The position numbers were made by a program, and so were the translations under genes. A stretch of DNA of 64,000 nucleotides from Zobellia alginiliquefaciens (GTDB lineage: Bacteria; Bacteroidota; Bacteroidia; Flavobacteriales; Flavobacteriaceae), in contig NZ_CP119758.1 in assembly GCF_029323795.1 (NCBI RefSeq), positions 3,720,001-3,784,000 of the forward strand, written 5' to 3'. Every line of letters begins with the position of its first letter. Position 1 is the stretch's first letter. Below, piece after piece: positions 1-9,419 of this stretch. The notes below the pieces were generated by a model. It ran no database searches. It worked only from the letters and a program-made list of their open reading frames with translations, and was not told the DNA's origin.

Positions 1-1066
1 CACTACCTCCAGAAATGGAAATGGAATTACGGGATTCCGGTGAAGATTTGGCAAAAGTAAGATCGGCCCAATCTGTATTTGGGAAGTTAATAGGGTCTGT
101 TCCAGATGCATAATTGTCAATCTGTTGTTGTGTATAGGGCAGCGGTGTTCCGTTTCGTTCTGCGATTTCATTATTGTAAATGGCGTACTGTTCTGAAGAC
201 ATTAAGTTTGGCGCAACCGAAAATTTGGAGACGTTATAGGAAGAACTTAAATTAATGCTTGGTTTTCCGGATTTACCTCTTTTTGTAGTAATCAAAATAA
301 CACCGTTAGCCGCTCTAGCTCCGTAAATAGCAGCGGCACCATCCTTTAGTACGGTTAGGGACTCGATATCTTGTGGAGCCAGATGGGAAAATGTACTGGC
401 TGTGATTCCATCAATCAATATTAAAGGCGAATTGTTTCCCAAGGTAGACTTACCTCTAATAAGAAGGGTTAAATCATCATCATTAGTTGAACCTGGTAAG
501 CCACCTCTATCCGCTATGATCAATCCCGGTACGGTTCCAGAAAGGGATTTGGCTAAATCTTTGTTACCTGCCTTGGCAATCTGTTCTGAACTTACGGTAC
601 TTACAGACCCGGTAAGCTCACCTTTTTTACGTGTCGTATACCCCAAAACTACCACTTCATCAAGTTTAGCGGCGTCTTCTTCTAAAGTTACGTTGATCTC
701 GGTTTGGTTACCTACTTGGATTTCCTTTGAAGAATACCCAATATAGGAATATACAAGAGTAGTTTGGTCATCTGGTACTTCAATACTATAGTTACCGTCA
801 AAATCTGTGGAAGTACCATTAGTGCTACCTTTTACAAGGATAGTAACACCGGCAAGTGGTCCCATTGCATCAGATACCGTACCTGTTACCGTACGTTGCA
901 CGGAGTTAGCTGTGAGGTCATTTTCTAAAGACGATTCGGTAGAAGTTGATTTTGCATGCCCTTTCATGGGAATCGCTATTGCTAAGATTAGCACGAATTT
1001 TAAAACGTGTAACCTTTTGATAGAGTTGCCTAGGCAATCCCCATCAATGAACCATTTAATTTTCAT
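1..1066 (-). CDS. SusC-type TonB-dependent outer-membrane receptor, N-terminal part, cut by window edge
   Basis: This is the first ~355 residues of a SusC/RagA receptor; the remaining roughly two thirds lie beyond the left edge. I translated it back from the ATG at 1064-1066. A basic N-terminus and a hydrophobic stretch (about residues 20-36, ending near GHAKS) form a signal peptide. A CarboxypepD_reg-like domain follows (VTGTVSDAMGPLAGV, then FDGNYSIEV), then the flavobacterial junction DEVVVLGYTTRKK, and then a plug domain with IRGKSTLGNNSPLILIDGI and GARAANGVILITTKRGK. Such receptors import glycan oligomers with a SusD lipoprotein, which would lie downstream outside the window. It is a different gene from the complete susC near 42 kb; its junction reads VVVLGYTT rather than VVVVGYGT. 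The substrate cannot be told from this part. Confidence 0.93.
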   Translation of the reverse strand, partial: MKIKWFIDGDCLGNSIKRLHVLKFVLILAIAIPMKGHAKSTSTESSLENDLTANSVQRTVTGTVSDAMGPLAGVTILVKGSTNGTSTDFDGNYSIEVPDDQTTLVYSYIGYSSKEIQVGNQTEINVTLEEDAAKLDEVVVLGYTTRKKGELTGSVSTVSSEQIAKAGNKDLAKSLSGTVPGLIIADRGGLPGSTNDDDLTLLIRGKSTLGNNSPLILIDGITASTFSHLAPQDIESLTVLKDGAAAIYGARAANGVILITTKRGKSGKPSINLSSSYNVSKFSVAPNLMSSEQYAIYNNEIAERNGTPLPYTQQQIDNYASGTDPINFPNTDWADLTFAKSSPESRNSISISGGS

Positions 1067-1617
1067 AAATTTGAATTAGTTAGAGTTAAACATGCCCCAG
1101 AGTCAATGGGGTATTACTTTACTTCATGCATTGCATGAATTTCTAAAGGGGAGTGTTAGCGCACTCTCCTTTTATGGTCGGTTATATTTTAGCTTTTAAA
1201 GTATTAATTGTGTGAGTCATATTTGGTTATGGCGTATGCGATATTGATAATATTCAATTTGTTTCTACAAAAGAACCATAAAAAGAAGGGGGGGTATTTG
1301 CGAAATTTAACTAGCGATTGCACTATTTTACCATTTTTAAGGTTTTGTTGTGAAATTTGTGCAATAATTGAGTGTGTGCTAATTAAAAGTCTCGTTTAAT
1401 GAGAAATTCAAATCAATTCGCAGAAAAGAGGGGAGTGGCTCATAATGTAAATTTGAATAAACATTCGTTGAGCTAAACTACTTACCATAGAATGACAATG
1501 AGGGAATAATAGTTATTCTTTGGAGTATTACTTATAAAGATTGGGGTATAGGGAATAGCCTATAACTGCTTTTAGGATGCAATAGTGTGGAAATCTTTAA
1601 ACGTAAAAGCTAGAAAC
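1067..1617 (-). other. 551-base non-coding leader/promoter region of the partial susC
   Basis: No convincing gene lies here. The only open frame (1208-1399, plus strand) is low-complexity and has no recognisable protein. The region must hold the susC promoter, but I found no clear TAnnTTTG box with a matching TTTG on the minus strand. The 110 bases next to susC contain three consecutive inverted repeats, listed separately. The end near 1617 is simply the 3' side of the response regulator gene. Confidence 0.6.
1092..1172 (-). promoter_or_regulatory. Three consecutive inverted repeats in the susC leader
   Basis: Three dyads lie 26-107 bases upstream of the susC start codon. The first pairs ATGCCCC (1092-1098) with GGGGTAT (1108-1114), with one G-T pair. 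The second is TTCATGCA/TGCATGAA around a single base (1123-1139). The third pairs AAAGGGGAGTG (1145-1155) with CACTCTCCTTT (1162-1172), loop TTAGCG, with one G-T pair. The middle dyad has almost no loop, so it suits a DNA operator better than an RNA hairpin. The outer two could fold in the transcript. The role is inferred only from position. Confidence 0.45.
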
Positions 1618-2016
1618 TTAAAGGTTTAAAAAAACAGATTTTATTTGTTCTGTGTTTATGGGCTTAACAAAGTAATCTGCAATAAAATGTACCCGTTGAG
1701 CTCTTTCAATATCTATAGGGTCCAAAGAAGAGGAAATCATGTAAATACGTATTTTCTTATTTAATTGCTTTTCAATTTTAGAGTATTCCTTTAGAAATTG
1801 AAAACCATCCATGATGGGCATATCAACATCCAAAAGGATGACATCAGGTAATTCAGAATCAATATTTAGATTTTCCAATAAATACGCCAAAGCCATTTCA
1901 CCATCACCAAAAGTTACTGTTTCTACAGGTAACTTCATGGTTTCCATTTTTTTAACTACAGTGTAACGATAGATATAATCATCATCTATAATACAGATTT
2001 TTGGTGTTTCTTTCAT
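1618..2016 (-). CDS. Single-domain (CheY-like) response regulator
   Basis: A 132-residue protein that is only a receiver domain. The acidic cluster is D11-D13 (IIDDDY), the phospho-acceptor is D63 (ILLDVDMP), a serine switch position lies in MISSS (about 95-97), and the conserved lysine is K118 (FVKPI). There is no output domain, so it probably acts by protein contact or relays phosphate. Its start is 4 bases after the stop of the upstream PAS histidine kinase, so the two form an operon and the kinase is the likely partner. This kinase-plus-lone-receiver arrangement is common in Bacteroidota. The controlled process is not evident from the sequence. Confidence 0.9.
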   Translation of the reverse strand: MKETPKICIIDDDYIYRYTVVKKMETMKLPVETVTFGDGEMALAYLLENLNIDSELPDVILLDVDMPIMDGFQFLKEYSKIEKQLNKKIRIYMISSSLDPIDIERAQRVHFIADYFVKPINTEQIKSVFLNL

Positions 2017-2020
2017 TGGG

Positions 2021-4675
2021 TCAATTAAAATTTATTGTAAAGGTTGTGCCTTCATTTACTTTACTTGTGGCGTAAATGGTACCGCCCAAAGCTTCTATTT
2101 GAGACTTGGTTAAGAACAAACCTACTCCTTTGGCGTCTGGATGTCTGTGGAAAACTTTATTTAGACCAAACAGTTTATGACCGTGTTGTTCTAAATCTAT
2201 GCCCAACCCATTATCTCTAAAATCTAACATTATTTTACCATCTTCAATTATGGTTTCAATTTCAATTTCTGGTTTCCGATCTTTAGATCTGTACTTTATA
2301 GCATTGCTTAGTAGATTTAAAAAAATACTATCCATATATATTTTATGATACTCAATCCCGGGGCATTTAGAAAAATCTGCTTTAATGATAGCGCCTGTTT
2401 TCAGGATTTCCCCAGCCAATACCTCCTTGGTTTTATTCAGTACTTTTTCAAATTCAACTTCTTGAATATCTTCATCGGAATACAGACTCTTTGTTTTTAA
2501 CGCTTCTACCAAGGTATTTAGTGTTAAAGTAAGATGATTTATTACTGTTTCAAATTTTTCGAACAAACTTGCTCGTAGCGTTTCATCATCTGTTGTTCTG
2601 TAAATATCAAGGAGAGAGTTAAGATTGCTAACTGGTGAACGTAAGTTATGGGAAGTGATATGAGTAAAATCTGCAAGCTGTTTGTTCTGCTCCGTTAATT
2701 TTTTTGCGAATCCTTCTAGGTTTTCTTTAGCTTTAATAAGTTTCCTCTCTGCAGCTTTTTGCTTGGTAATATCGCGTATGGCCAGAGAGACTAAAATTCC
2801 TTCTTCCCATTGCAATGGAGCCATGTTTATCTGAATGGGTATTTTTTTACCCATTTTTTGTATAGCAAATAGCTCTTCTATGATACCAACTTGTCTTGTG
2901 TTATTATTGATAGAAAATTTGGCAGCTTTAACCGAAGCGGTAATACACGGAATTAGAGGTTCTACGGAAGCGTGTACTAATTCATTGGCGGAATATTGAA
3001 ACAAACTTTCCGTTTGTTTATTTACCAATTGAATAGAACCTCGCTCATCTATTATTATCATGGCATCCGGAGCGGATTCTAACAGGCCTTTAAATTTCTT
3101 TTCGGCCATTCTAAGTTCGGTTACATCTTGCGTTGTACCAATTATCTCCACAATTTCGTCCTTATCATTGGTGATAACTTTACCCATTACGTGAATGGTC
3201 TTTAATTTTCCGGAAGGGGTAATAATTCTATGTGAAAAACTCTTAAATAATTTTGTTTGTAAGGTCTCTTGTATATGATCGGAAATTATTTGTCGATCAT
3301 CAGGATGTATGAGGCTTTCAAATTTTTCTTGATTAAAATTTGAGCTATCTTTTTCACTTTCAAAAATCCTATGTAAACTTTTTGACCAATACCCTTTGTT
3401 TGTAATAAAATTGCGTCGCCAATGGCCCATTAAGGTCATTTGTTCGGCAAAATTGAGAAGTTGATTTTTGGCAAGAAGTTCGTTTTGATAGTTTTTTATT
3501 TCTGAAATATCGGTTGCCAAGGCTATAAAGCCAATATTTTTACCTTGATTATCCTTAACAGAGGAGACAGTAGCTTGGGCGGGTAGGGAGGTACCATCTT
3601 TATTAATGTAAGTCCATTGTCTAGTGTCGTTTACATTTTCATTCCTTAAATCTTTATAATGATTAAATCCTACAGGATTTTTACCGTATTTAGCGGCTAG
3701 GTCGGCTTTAAATTTTTTGACTTCTTTTTCCGGATGAAAGCCTGAGGGTTTCATTTTTCCAATTACTTCTTCGGCAGCATAACCTAAGAATTTTTCAGCA
3801 CCTTTATTAAAGTGTTTTATCATACCATTAGCGTCCGTAGAAAAAATAGAAAGTGCTTCAGAATTGAATATGGCGTTTAACTCGGCCTGTGCTTTGTTAA
3901 GTTCTAATTTGTTTTGCTTTATTTCTGTTATATCTTGAACGATACCAAAAATTCGGCTAGGGATGCCGTCAACCTCTTCTGTTTTTCCAATCAGTCTAAT
4001 CCATTTATGATTATCTTTTGCGGTAACGAGCTCAAGTTCAATATCAAATGATTCTCCTTTTTCGGTAACTGTAGGTATAAGTTTATTGATTTTTTCCTGA
4101 CTCTCTTTGGTATAAAAGTGAATTGTATTTTCAAAAGAGGGCTGAAAGTCTTCCGGTAGGTCATGTATTTTGCGTACCATTTTGCTCCAATATACTTTAT
4201 CTAAAGCTATGTTTGATTCCCAAGTACCAATTTTAGCAACCTCTTTTGTTTTTAAGAAAATGTCCTTTGTTCTCGCCTTTTTTAACTCATTTTCTTTGTG
4301 GGGTGTAATATCAATAGTATGAATAAAAAGCCCTCCTACCTTGTTTTTAGCTATATACCAAGGGCTAATGTCCCAGTACAACCATTGCACGGTACCATCT
4401 TTACGTTTAAAAGGAGCCTCGTCTTGTATACTTATGGCTTGGTCAAGACATTGCTGGTGAAGTTCTTTTACATCGTCGCTTATTTCAAAAAATAAGTCAT
4501 AGTAGCTTTTGCCGCTAATATTTATGCCTTGTAATTTATATTCTTCAACCCAACGATTAGAAGCAGCTATAAAACACATATTCTTATCGAGCATGGCAAT
4601 GGCAGTAGGTGCCTGTTCAATAAATATTTCGTGGTATGGTATTTTTGACTTCGATTTTTTAGAGGTTCTTTCCAA
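2021..4675 (-). CDS. Cytosolic multi-PAS sensor histidine kinase
   Basis: 884 residues with no signal peptide or membrane segment, so a soluble sensor. I count five PAS/PAC units (about residues 14-135, 140-255, 260-400, 405-525 and 528-650), several ending in DIT, DIS or DVT linkers typical of PAC segments. The kinase core follows: H-box TSHNLRSP with the phospho-histidine near 676, N-box with N near 791 (LLSNAIKYRS), DNGLGID near 821, and a GVGLFL glycine motif. Ligands are unknown; PAS units often bind haem, flavin or small metabolites, but no diagnostic residue could be assigned. It is co-transcribed with the lone receiver downstream and lies beside a susC gene, which may be coincidence. 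Confidence 0.9.
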   Translation of the reverse strand: MERTSKKSKSKIPYHEIFIEQAPTAIAMLDKNMCFIAASNRWVEEYKLQGINISGKSYYDLFFEISDDVKELHQQCLDQAISIQDEAPFKRKDGTVQWLYWDISPWYIAKNKVGGLFIHTIDITPHKENELKKARTKDIFLKTKEVAKIGTWESNIALDKVYWSKMVRKIHDLPEDFQPSFENTIHFYTKESQEKINKLIPTVTEKGESFDIELELVTAKDNHKWIRLIGKTEEVDGIPSRIFGIVQDITEIKQNKLELNKAQAELNAIFNSEALSIFSTDANGMIKHFNKGAEKFLGYAAEEVIGKMKPSGFHPEKEVKKFKADLAAKYGKNPVGFNHYKDLRNENVNDTRQWTYINKDGTSLPAQATVSSVKDNQGKNIGFIALATDISEIKNYQNELLAKNQLLNFAEQMTLMGHWRRNFITNKGYWSKSLHRIFESEKDSSNFNQEKFESLIHPDDRQIISDHIQETLQTKLFKSFSHRIITPSGKLKTIHVMGKVITNDKDEIVEIIGTTQDVTELRMAEKKFKGLLESAPDAMIIIDERGSIQLVNKQTESLFQYSANELVHASVEPLIPCITASVKAAKFSINNNTRQVGIIEELFAIQKMGKKIPIQINMAPLQWEEGILVSLAIRDITKQKAAERKLIKAKENLEGFAKKLTEQNKQLADFTHITSHNLRSPVSNLNSLLDIYRTTDDETLRASLFEKFETVINHLTLTLNTLVEALKTKSLYSDEDIQEVEFEKVLNKTKEVLAGEILKTGAIIKADFSKCPGIEYHKIYMDSIFLNLLSNAIKYRSKDRKPEIEIETIIEDGKIMLDFRDNGLGIDLEQHGHKLFGLNKVFHRHPDAKGVGLFLTKSQIEALGGTIYATSKVNEGTTFTINFN

Positions 4676-4873
4676 AATCCATGTAATTTATAGGAATACA
4701 CCTTCAATATAGTCATAATTTACCTATAAGTTTAGGTGATTCTGTAATTTTTGAAAAGACAAATATTTGATATTTGTGTGGATTACTTGATTAGGAAGTA
4801 CAATTGTAGTAGTCATTGTAGTTTCATGATTTTTGCAAAGAGGTAACAGGGGTTACGGTATAGAATTGATATA

Positions 4874-5737
4874 TTAATTCATCCTATACCTCTGTTTATA
4901 GGCACTTGGGGTAATGCTCGTAGCTATTTTAAATTGTCTATTAAAGTTTGATAATGTTCTAAACCCACTCTGGTAACAGGCTTGCGAAGGATTCATCTTT
5001 TTATCTATAAGTAATTTGCAGGCATGCCCTATTCTTATTTCACTTACAAATTCAGAAAATGTTTTATTGGCATGTGTTTTAAAATACCTACTGAACGAGG
5101 TAGGTGTCATATTGGTCAATTGCGCCATTTCGGTTATGGGTAGTTTTCGTTTAAAATGCTTCATTACATGAGCGTATACCCGGTTCATACGTTCCGTATC
5201 TCCTTCTCGCAAAGTATTTGTATAGCCAGAACTTGCAAGTAGGTTAAGGTCTTCGGTCTTAGCTAGAATATTTAGAATTTGTAATAGGCCCAATACAGAA
5301 TCGAATCCTTCTAAAGTGGGTAGATCGGCTATTTTTTTTCGAAGTGATTTTGCTGTTGCTCCCACTACTTTAAATCCGCGTAAGCTTTTTTTAAATAGTT
5401 GCCTTAATCTAATGTATTCTTCTTTGTGTAACAATGGCGCACTTATAAAATCATGATCAAAGTAAACTACAATGCCCTCCGCTTTTATTTTTTGGTCAGG
5501 ATGATCCATGTCACTTTTCCATAAATGGGGCAGATTTGGTCCGGTGAAGGTGATATCTCCTTCTTGAAATTGTTCTACATGGTCACCAATAAACCGAGTC
5601 CCTTTTCCTTTTAATACCATAAATAATTGGTATTCAGGGTGAAAATGCCAATTAGGGTCAAAAATGGGTTGTTTTAACTTTTGCACCACAAATGCGTGAG
5701 TCTTGGGGATAGGCGATTTTCTGAGGGCGGTTTTCAT
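4874..5737 (-). CDS. AraC-family transcriptional regulator with N-terminal cupin
   Basis: The N-terminal sensor half is cupin-like (WHFHPEYQLF, then GDHVEQFQEGDITF and PNLPHLW), matching AraC regulators that bind sugars or related small molecules. The last ~100 residues hold two helix-turn-helix units (ITEMAQLTNMTPTSFSRYFK and PSQACYQSGFRTLSNFNRQFK). I use the ATG at 5737, giving 287 residues; a longer frame begins at a GTG 36 bases upstream but adds an unlikely extension. It is transcribed divergently from the ThuA/dehydrogenase-TIM barrel-Gfo/Idh operon across about 160 bases, so it is the natural candidate regulator of that operon. The effector is not identifiable. Confidence 0.9.
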   Translation of the reverse strand: MKTALRKSPIPKTHAFVVQKLKQPIFDPNWHFHPEYQLFMVLKGKGTRFIGDHVEQFQEGDITFTGPNLPHLWKSDMDHPDQKIKAEGIVVYFDHDFISAPLLHKEEYIRLRQLFKKSLRGFKVVGATAKSLRKKIADLPTLEGFDSVLGLLQILNILAKTEDLNLLASSGYTNTLREGDTERMNRVYAHVMKHFKRKLPITEMAQLTNMTPTSFSRYFKTHANKTFSEFVSEIRIGHACKLLIDKKMNPSQACYQSGFRTLSNFNRQFKIATSITPSAYKQRYRMN

Positions 5738-5898
5738 AAATGATTTTTTCAATATGTTTTGACAGAACGACACTAATTTATCTTTAAAAATACATATAAT
5801 AATATATGATGATATAAAAGAGTCAAAATATGATATTAGAAAGTCTATACCGTCTTTGAAATAGTTATAAAATTGGGGTGTATCAAGAATACATGATT
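5738..5898. promoter_or_regulatory. Divergent promoter region between the araC-type gene and the ThuA-dehydrogenase operon
   Basis: A very AT-rich intergenic segment serving two divergent genes. Two imperfect direct repeats beginning ATATGAT (5804-5810 and 5828-5834), each followed by an A/G-rich tail ending AGAGT or AAAGT, lie 24 bases apart. AraC proteins bind direct repeats about two helical turns apart, so these are candidate operators. No clean -7 box was found on either strand. Confidence 0.4.
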
Positions 5899-8800
5899 AT
5901 GGGAAATATAAAGAAGGTGTTTTTTAGCTTTTTGGTAATGGGTGTCTTATTCCTGTCCTGTAAAGGGGAAACAAAAGAAAACAAGGCTTTGGACAATCGT
6001 CCGCGGAGAATGGAACTATTGTTTTTGGGCCACAATTTAGAGCACCATAATTCTAGGGCCTATATGCCAATTTTGGCTTCAGCTTTAGCCAAGGAAGGAA
6101 TAAATCTTACTTATTCAGAGAGCCTGTCGGATATAAATTCTGAAAACCTAGACCTATATGATGGGCTAATCATATATGCTAATCACGAAGAGATTAATAG
6201 CGAACAGGAAAAAGCATTGCTCAATTTTGTAGAACAGGGCAATGGGTTTATTCCTATTCATTCGGCCAGTTTTTGCTTTAAGAATTCAGAGAAATATATT
6301 GATTTGGTCGGAGCTCAATTCGCAACGCATGAAACTGGAACTTTCACGGCAGAAATAATCGATAGTACACATGCCGCTATGCGAAATGTTAAGGAATTCA
6401 AGACTTGGGACGAGACCTATGTACATGATAAGTTAGCAGATGATATTACGGTACTAATGGAGCGTGTTGAAGGTAACTATCGTGAACCCTATACCTGGGT
6501 AAAAAAATACGGAAAAGGAAAAGTTTTTTACACCGCCCTAGGGCATGATGAGCGGACGTGGGAGAATCTGGAGTTTCTTAACTTGATCAAAGAGGGGGTT
6601 CTCTGGTCGGTGAACGATAATGTAAAACAAAATTGGGAAGTTTTTGCTAAAGATATGCCCCAATTGAAATATGAAGAAAGGCTGAATATACCCAATTATG
6701 AAAAACGGAATCCTCCTTTAAAATATCAGTTGCCGTTAGCACCTGATGAGTCGGCAAAACTAATTCAAGTACCAGCCGGTTTTGAGTTGCAGTTATTTGC
6801 AGCTGAACCGGATATAATAAACCCTATTGCCGCAAATTGGGATGAAAAAGGTAGACTGTGGGTTATAGAAACCGTAGATTATCCAAATACGGTTCGTGAT
6901 GACAAAGGGGTAGGTGACGATAAGATTAAAATATTAGAAGATACTAATGGTGATGGTCGTGCGGATAAGGTAACCGTTTTTGCTGATAAACTTAATATAC
7001 CCACAAGTTTCGTATTCCATGATGGCGGAATTATAGTTGCCCAAGCGCCCCAATTCTTATTTTTGAAGGATACGGATGGTAATGATAAAGCTGATATTAA
7101 AGAGACCCTTATAGATGGGTGGGGAGTTTTTGATACTCATGCAGGACCTTCTAACCTTCAGAACGGAATTGATAATACTATTTATGGGGTAGTTGGTTAT
7201 TCCGGGTTTTCGGGACGTATTTTTGGTAAAGATGAGCAGTTTTCTCAAGGAATGTATCATTTTGATCCCAAAAAGAAAACCTTCGATTTCTTAACGAGAA
7301 CCAGTAATAATACATGGGGATTGGGCATAACCGAAGACAATTCACTTTTTGCCTCTACAGCAAATAATACACACAGTGTTTATTTAGGTATTCCGGACAA
7401 AAATTTAAAGGGCGTAGAGGGTATACCTATAAATGGAAGTTTAAAAATAGACGGGCATTATGATATGCAACCGATAACAGGAAATATTAGGCAAGTAGAT
7501 GTTTTTGGTGGATTCACTGCTGCTGCAGGTCACCACTTTTACACCGCTAGAGAGTTTCCTAGTGCTTATTTTAATAAAGTTGCTTTTGTTTGTGAACCCA
7601 CTGGAGGTATTGTTCATATGGCAAAAATTAATGAAACAGGAGCAGGGTATAAAGAAACGGATGGAGGTAATCTTTTTGCTAGTTCTGATGAGTGGGTATC
7701 ACCAGTTGAAGCTAAAGTAGGTCCGGACGGTGCCGTATGGGTGTTGGATTGGTATAATTTTATCATTCAACATAATCCTACGCCAAACGTAGACCGAGGT
7801 GGCTATAATGCAGTTAACGGAAAGGGAAATGCGTATGAAAATCCTCTTAGGGATAAATCTAGAGGACGTATTTATAGAGTTGTTTCCAAGGCCAGCAAAT
7901 CAAATGAAAGGATAGTTTTACATAAAGAAAAACCTGAGGAATTGATAAATACACTTTCTCATAGTAATTTGTTCTGGCGTATGACCGCCCAACGCTTGTT
8001 GGTAGAAAGTGGCGATGCAACGGTATTGAAAAAGTTAGCCAAATTAATTTCTAATACCCAAGTTGATGAACTGGGTATGAATCCGTCCGTGCTACACACT
8101 TTATGGACTTTAGAAGGGTTGGGAGCTATTGAATCAGACCCTGAAATATATGAGGTGGTAACCAATTCATTGTATCACCCTTCTGCAGCGGTGCGCAAAG
8201 CAGCTATACAAATATTACCGAAAACGGATAAAACCGATGAGGCCATATTAAACGGAAAACTGTTATTCGATAAAGACCCAAAAGTTCGTTTGGCTGCCTT
8301 GCTTTATTTTACGGAGCGCCCCCCTTCATTACAGGTGGGGAACCTACTGTACGAAATGAGTACTGAAAAGGAAATTGTGGAAGACCCATGGCTGTCCCAG
8401 GCTGTGTATGCTGCAGCTAGTTCGCATAGAAAGGGGTTTATGCAGCATATTAAAGTTGATACTAGTATTACAACCGAAAAAGACGAAAGTGTAGACAGAC
8501 ATAAAATGAACCATGAAGATAGTCATTGGAAAACAATGAAATTACCTCAATATATAGAAGATGCCGGGCTGGATATGGACGGAATCATTTGGTTTCGCAA
8601 ATCGGTTGCCATTTCAGAAGAGCTTTTAAATCGTAAAGCAACCATTTCCATGGGGCCGATTGATGACTCTGATGTTGTCTATATAAACGGCGTTAAGGTT
8701 GGAGGGACCGAGCAGAGCTATGCGGATGAACGTGTATATAAAATAGCTACAGGGATTTTAAAGAAAGGAGAAAACCACATTGCCATTCGCGTAGAGGACA

Positions 8801-9399
8801 CTGGTGGAGGTGGTGGAATATATGGTAAGGAAAATCTAATGTTTTTAGCATTAGGAAACGAGAAAATAGCATTGGCCGGAGATTGGAAATATGAAGTGGA
8901 AAAAAACCTTTTACAGAAAACAGATGACCTTTTTTCTAAATCCAGCATTGCCGAAGTTTTTGCCAAAGCCTATATGCATAAAATTGATGATGAAGAAAAA
9001 AACGATGATGTTGATGAGCGACTTGTAATTAGAATGCGTACGGTTAAGAACGAAATGAAATACGATCTCTCAGAATTTGTTGTGCCAGCGGGCGAACCTG
9101 TAGAATTAATTCTGGAGAATGTAGACTTTATGCAGCACAATTTGGTCATTGTAAAACAAGGAACGATGGATAAGGTAGGTGAGGCTTCAGATAAACTGGC
9201 AGCGGACCCTAATGGAGCTAAACAAAATTATGTTCCTGAAATGGATGAGGTTCTTTTTGCCACAGCATTGGTTGATCCACAGCAAACGGTAACCTTAAAA
9301 TTTACAGCACCCATTGAGCCAGGGGAATATCCGTTTATTTGTACGTTTCCGGGGCACTGGCGCATAATGAAAGGTGTAATGAAGGTTGTAGCTAATTAA
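5899..9399 (+). CDS. ThuA / PVC-type membrane-bound dehydrogenase / azurin-like cupredoxin fusion lipoprotein
   Basis: 1166 residues from the ATG at 5899, chosen for AAGAA 9 bases upstream and a direct lead into the lipoprotein signal (FLSC, lipid Cys near 21); GTG 5878 and ATG 5893 are in-frame alternatives. Domains: ThuA-like (about 36-245), PVC-type dehydrogenase beta-propeller (about 265-620; PAGFELQLFAAEPDI, then EDTNGDGRADKVT), HEAT repeats (about 660-820), a galactose-binding-like beta-sandwich (about 840-970), and a C-terminal cupredoxin (about 1040-1166). The cupredoxin has a complete type 1 copper set: H1080, C1148, H1153 and M1157 (ICTFPGHWRIM). ThuA proteins act on keto-sugars. 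An exported sugar oxidase passing electrons to its own copper domain is inferred. It is first in an operon with the next two genes. Confidence 0.85.
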   Translation: MGNIKKVFFSFLVMGVLFLSCKGETKENKALDNRPRRMELLFLGHNLEHHNSRAYMPILASALAKEGINLTYSESLSDINSENLDLYDGLIIYANHEEINSEQEKALLNFVEQGNGFIPIHSASFCFKNSEKYIDLVGAQFATHETGTFTAEIIDSTHAAMRNVKEFKTWDETYVHDKLADDITVLMERVEGNYREPYTWVKKYGKGKVFYTALGHDERTWENLEFLNLIKEGVLWSVNDNVKQNWEVFAKDMPQLKYEERLNIPNYEKRNPPLKYQLPLAPDESAKLIQVPAGFELQLFAAEPDIINPIAANWDEKGRLWVIETVDYPNTVRDDKGVGDDKIKILEDTNGDGRADKVTVFADKLNIPTSFVFHDGGIIVAQAPQFLFLKDTDGNDKADIKETLIDGWGVFDTHAGPSNLQNGIDNTIYGVVGYSGFSGRIFGKDEQFSQGMYHFDPKKKTFDFLTRTSNNTWGLGITEDNSLFASTANNTHSVYLGIPDKNLKGVEGIPINGSLKIDGHYDMQPITGNIRQVDVFGGFTAAAGHHFYTAREFPSAYFNKVAFVCEPTGGIVHMAKINETGAGYKETDGGNLFASSDEWVSPVEAKVGPDGAVWVLDWYNFIIQHNPTPNVDRGGYNAVNGKGNAYENPLRDKSRGRIYRVVSKASKSNERIVLHKEKPEELINTLSHSNLFWRMTAQRLLVESGDATVLKKLAKLISNTQVDELGMNPSVLHTLWTLEGLGAIESDPEIYEVVTNSLYHPSAAVRKAAIQILPKTDKTDEAILNGKLLFDKDPKVRLAALLYFTERPPSLQVGNLLYEMSTEKEIVEDPWLSQAVYAAASSHRKGFMQHIKVDTSITTEKDESVDRHKMNHEDSHWKTMKLPQYIEDAGLDMDGIIWFRKSVAISEELLNRKATISMGPIDDSDVVYINGVKVGGTEQSYADERVYKIATGILKKGENHIAIRVEDTGGGGGIYGKENLMFLALGNEKIALAGDWKYEVEKNLLQKTDDLFSKSSIAEVFAKAYMHKIDDEEKNDDVDERLVIRMRTVKNEMKYDLSEFVVPAGEPVELILENVDFMQHNLVIVKQGTMDKVGEASDKLAADPNGAKQNYVPEMDEVLFATALVDPQQTVTLKFTAPIEPGEYPFICTFPGHWRIMKGVMKVVAN

Positions 9400-9419
9400 T
9401 TATCTCTAACAACGGATAA

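Noticed and set aside
1208-1399. 63-codon open frame in the susC leader, plus strand
   Set aside because: Low-complexity translation, no recognisable domain, no ribosome-binding context, and it runs against both neighbouring genes.
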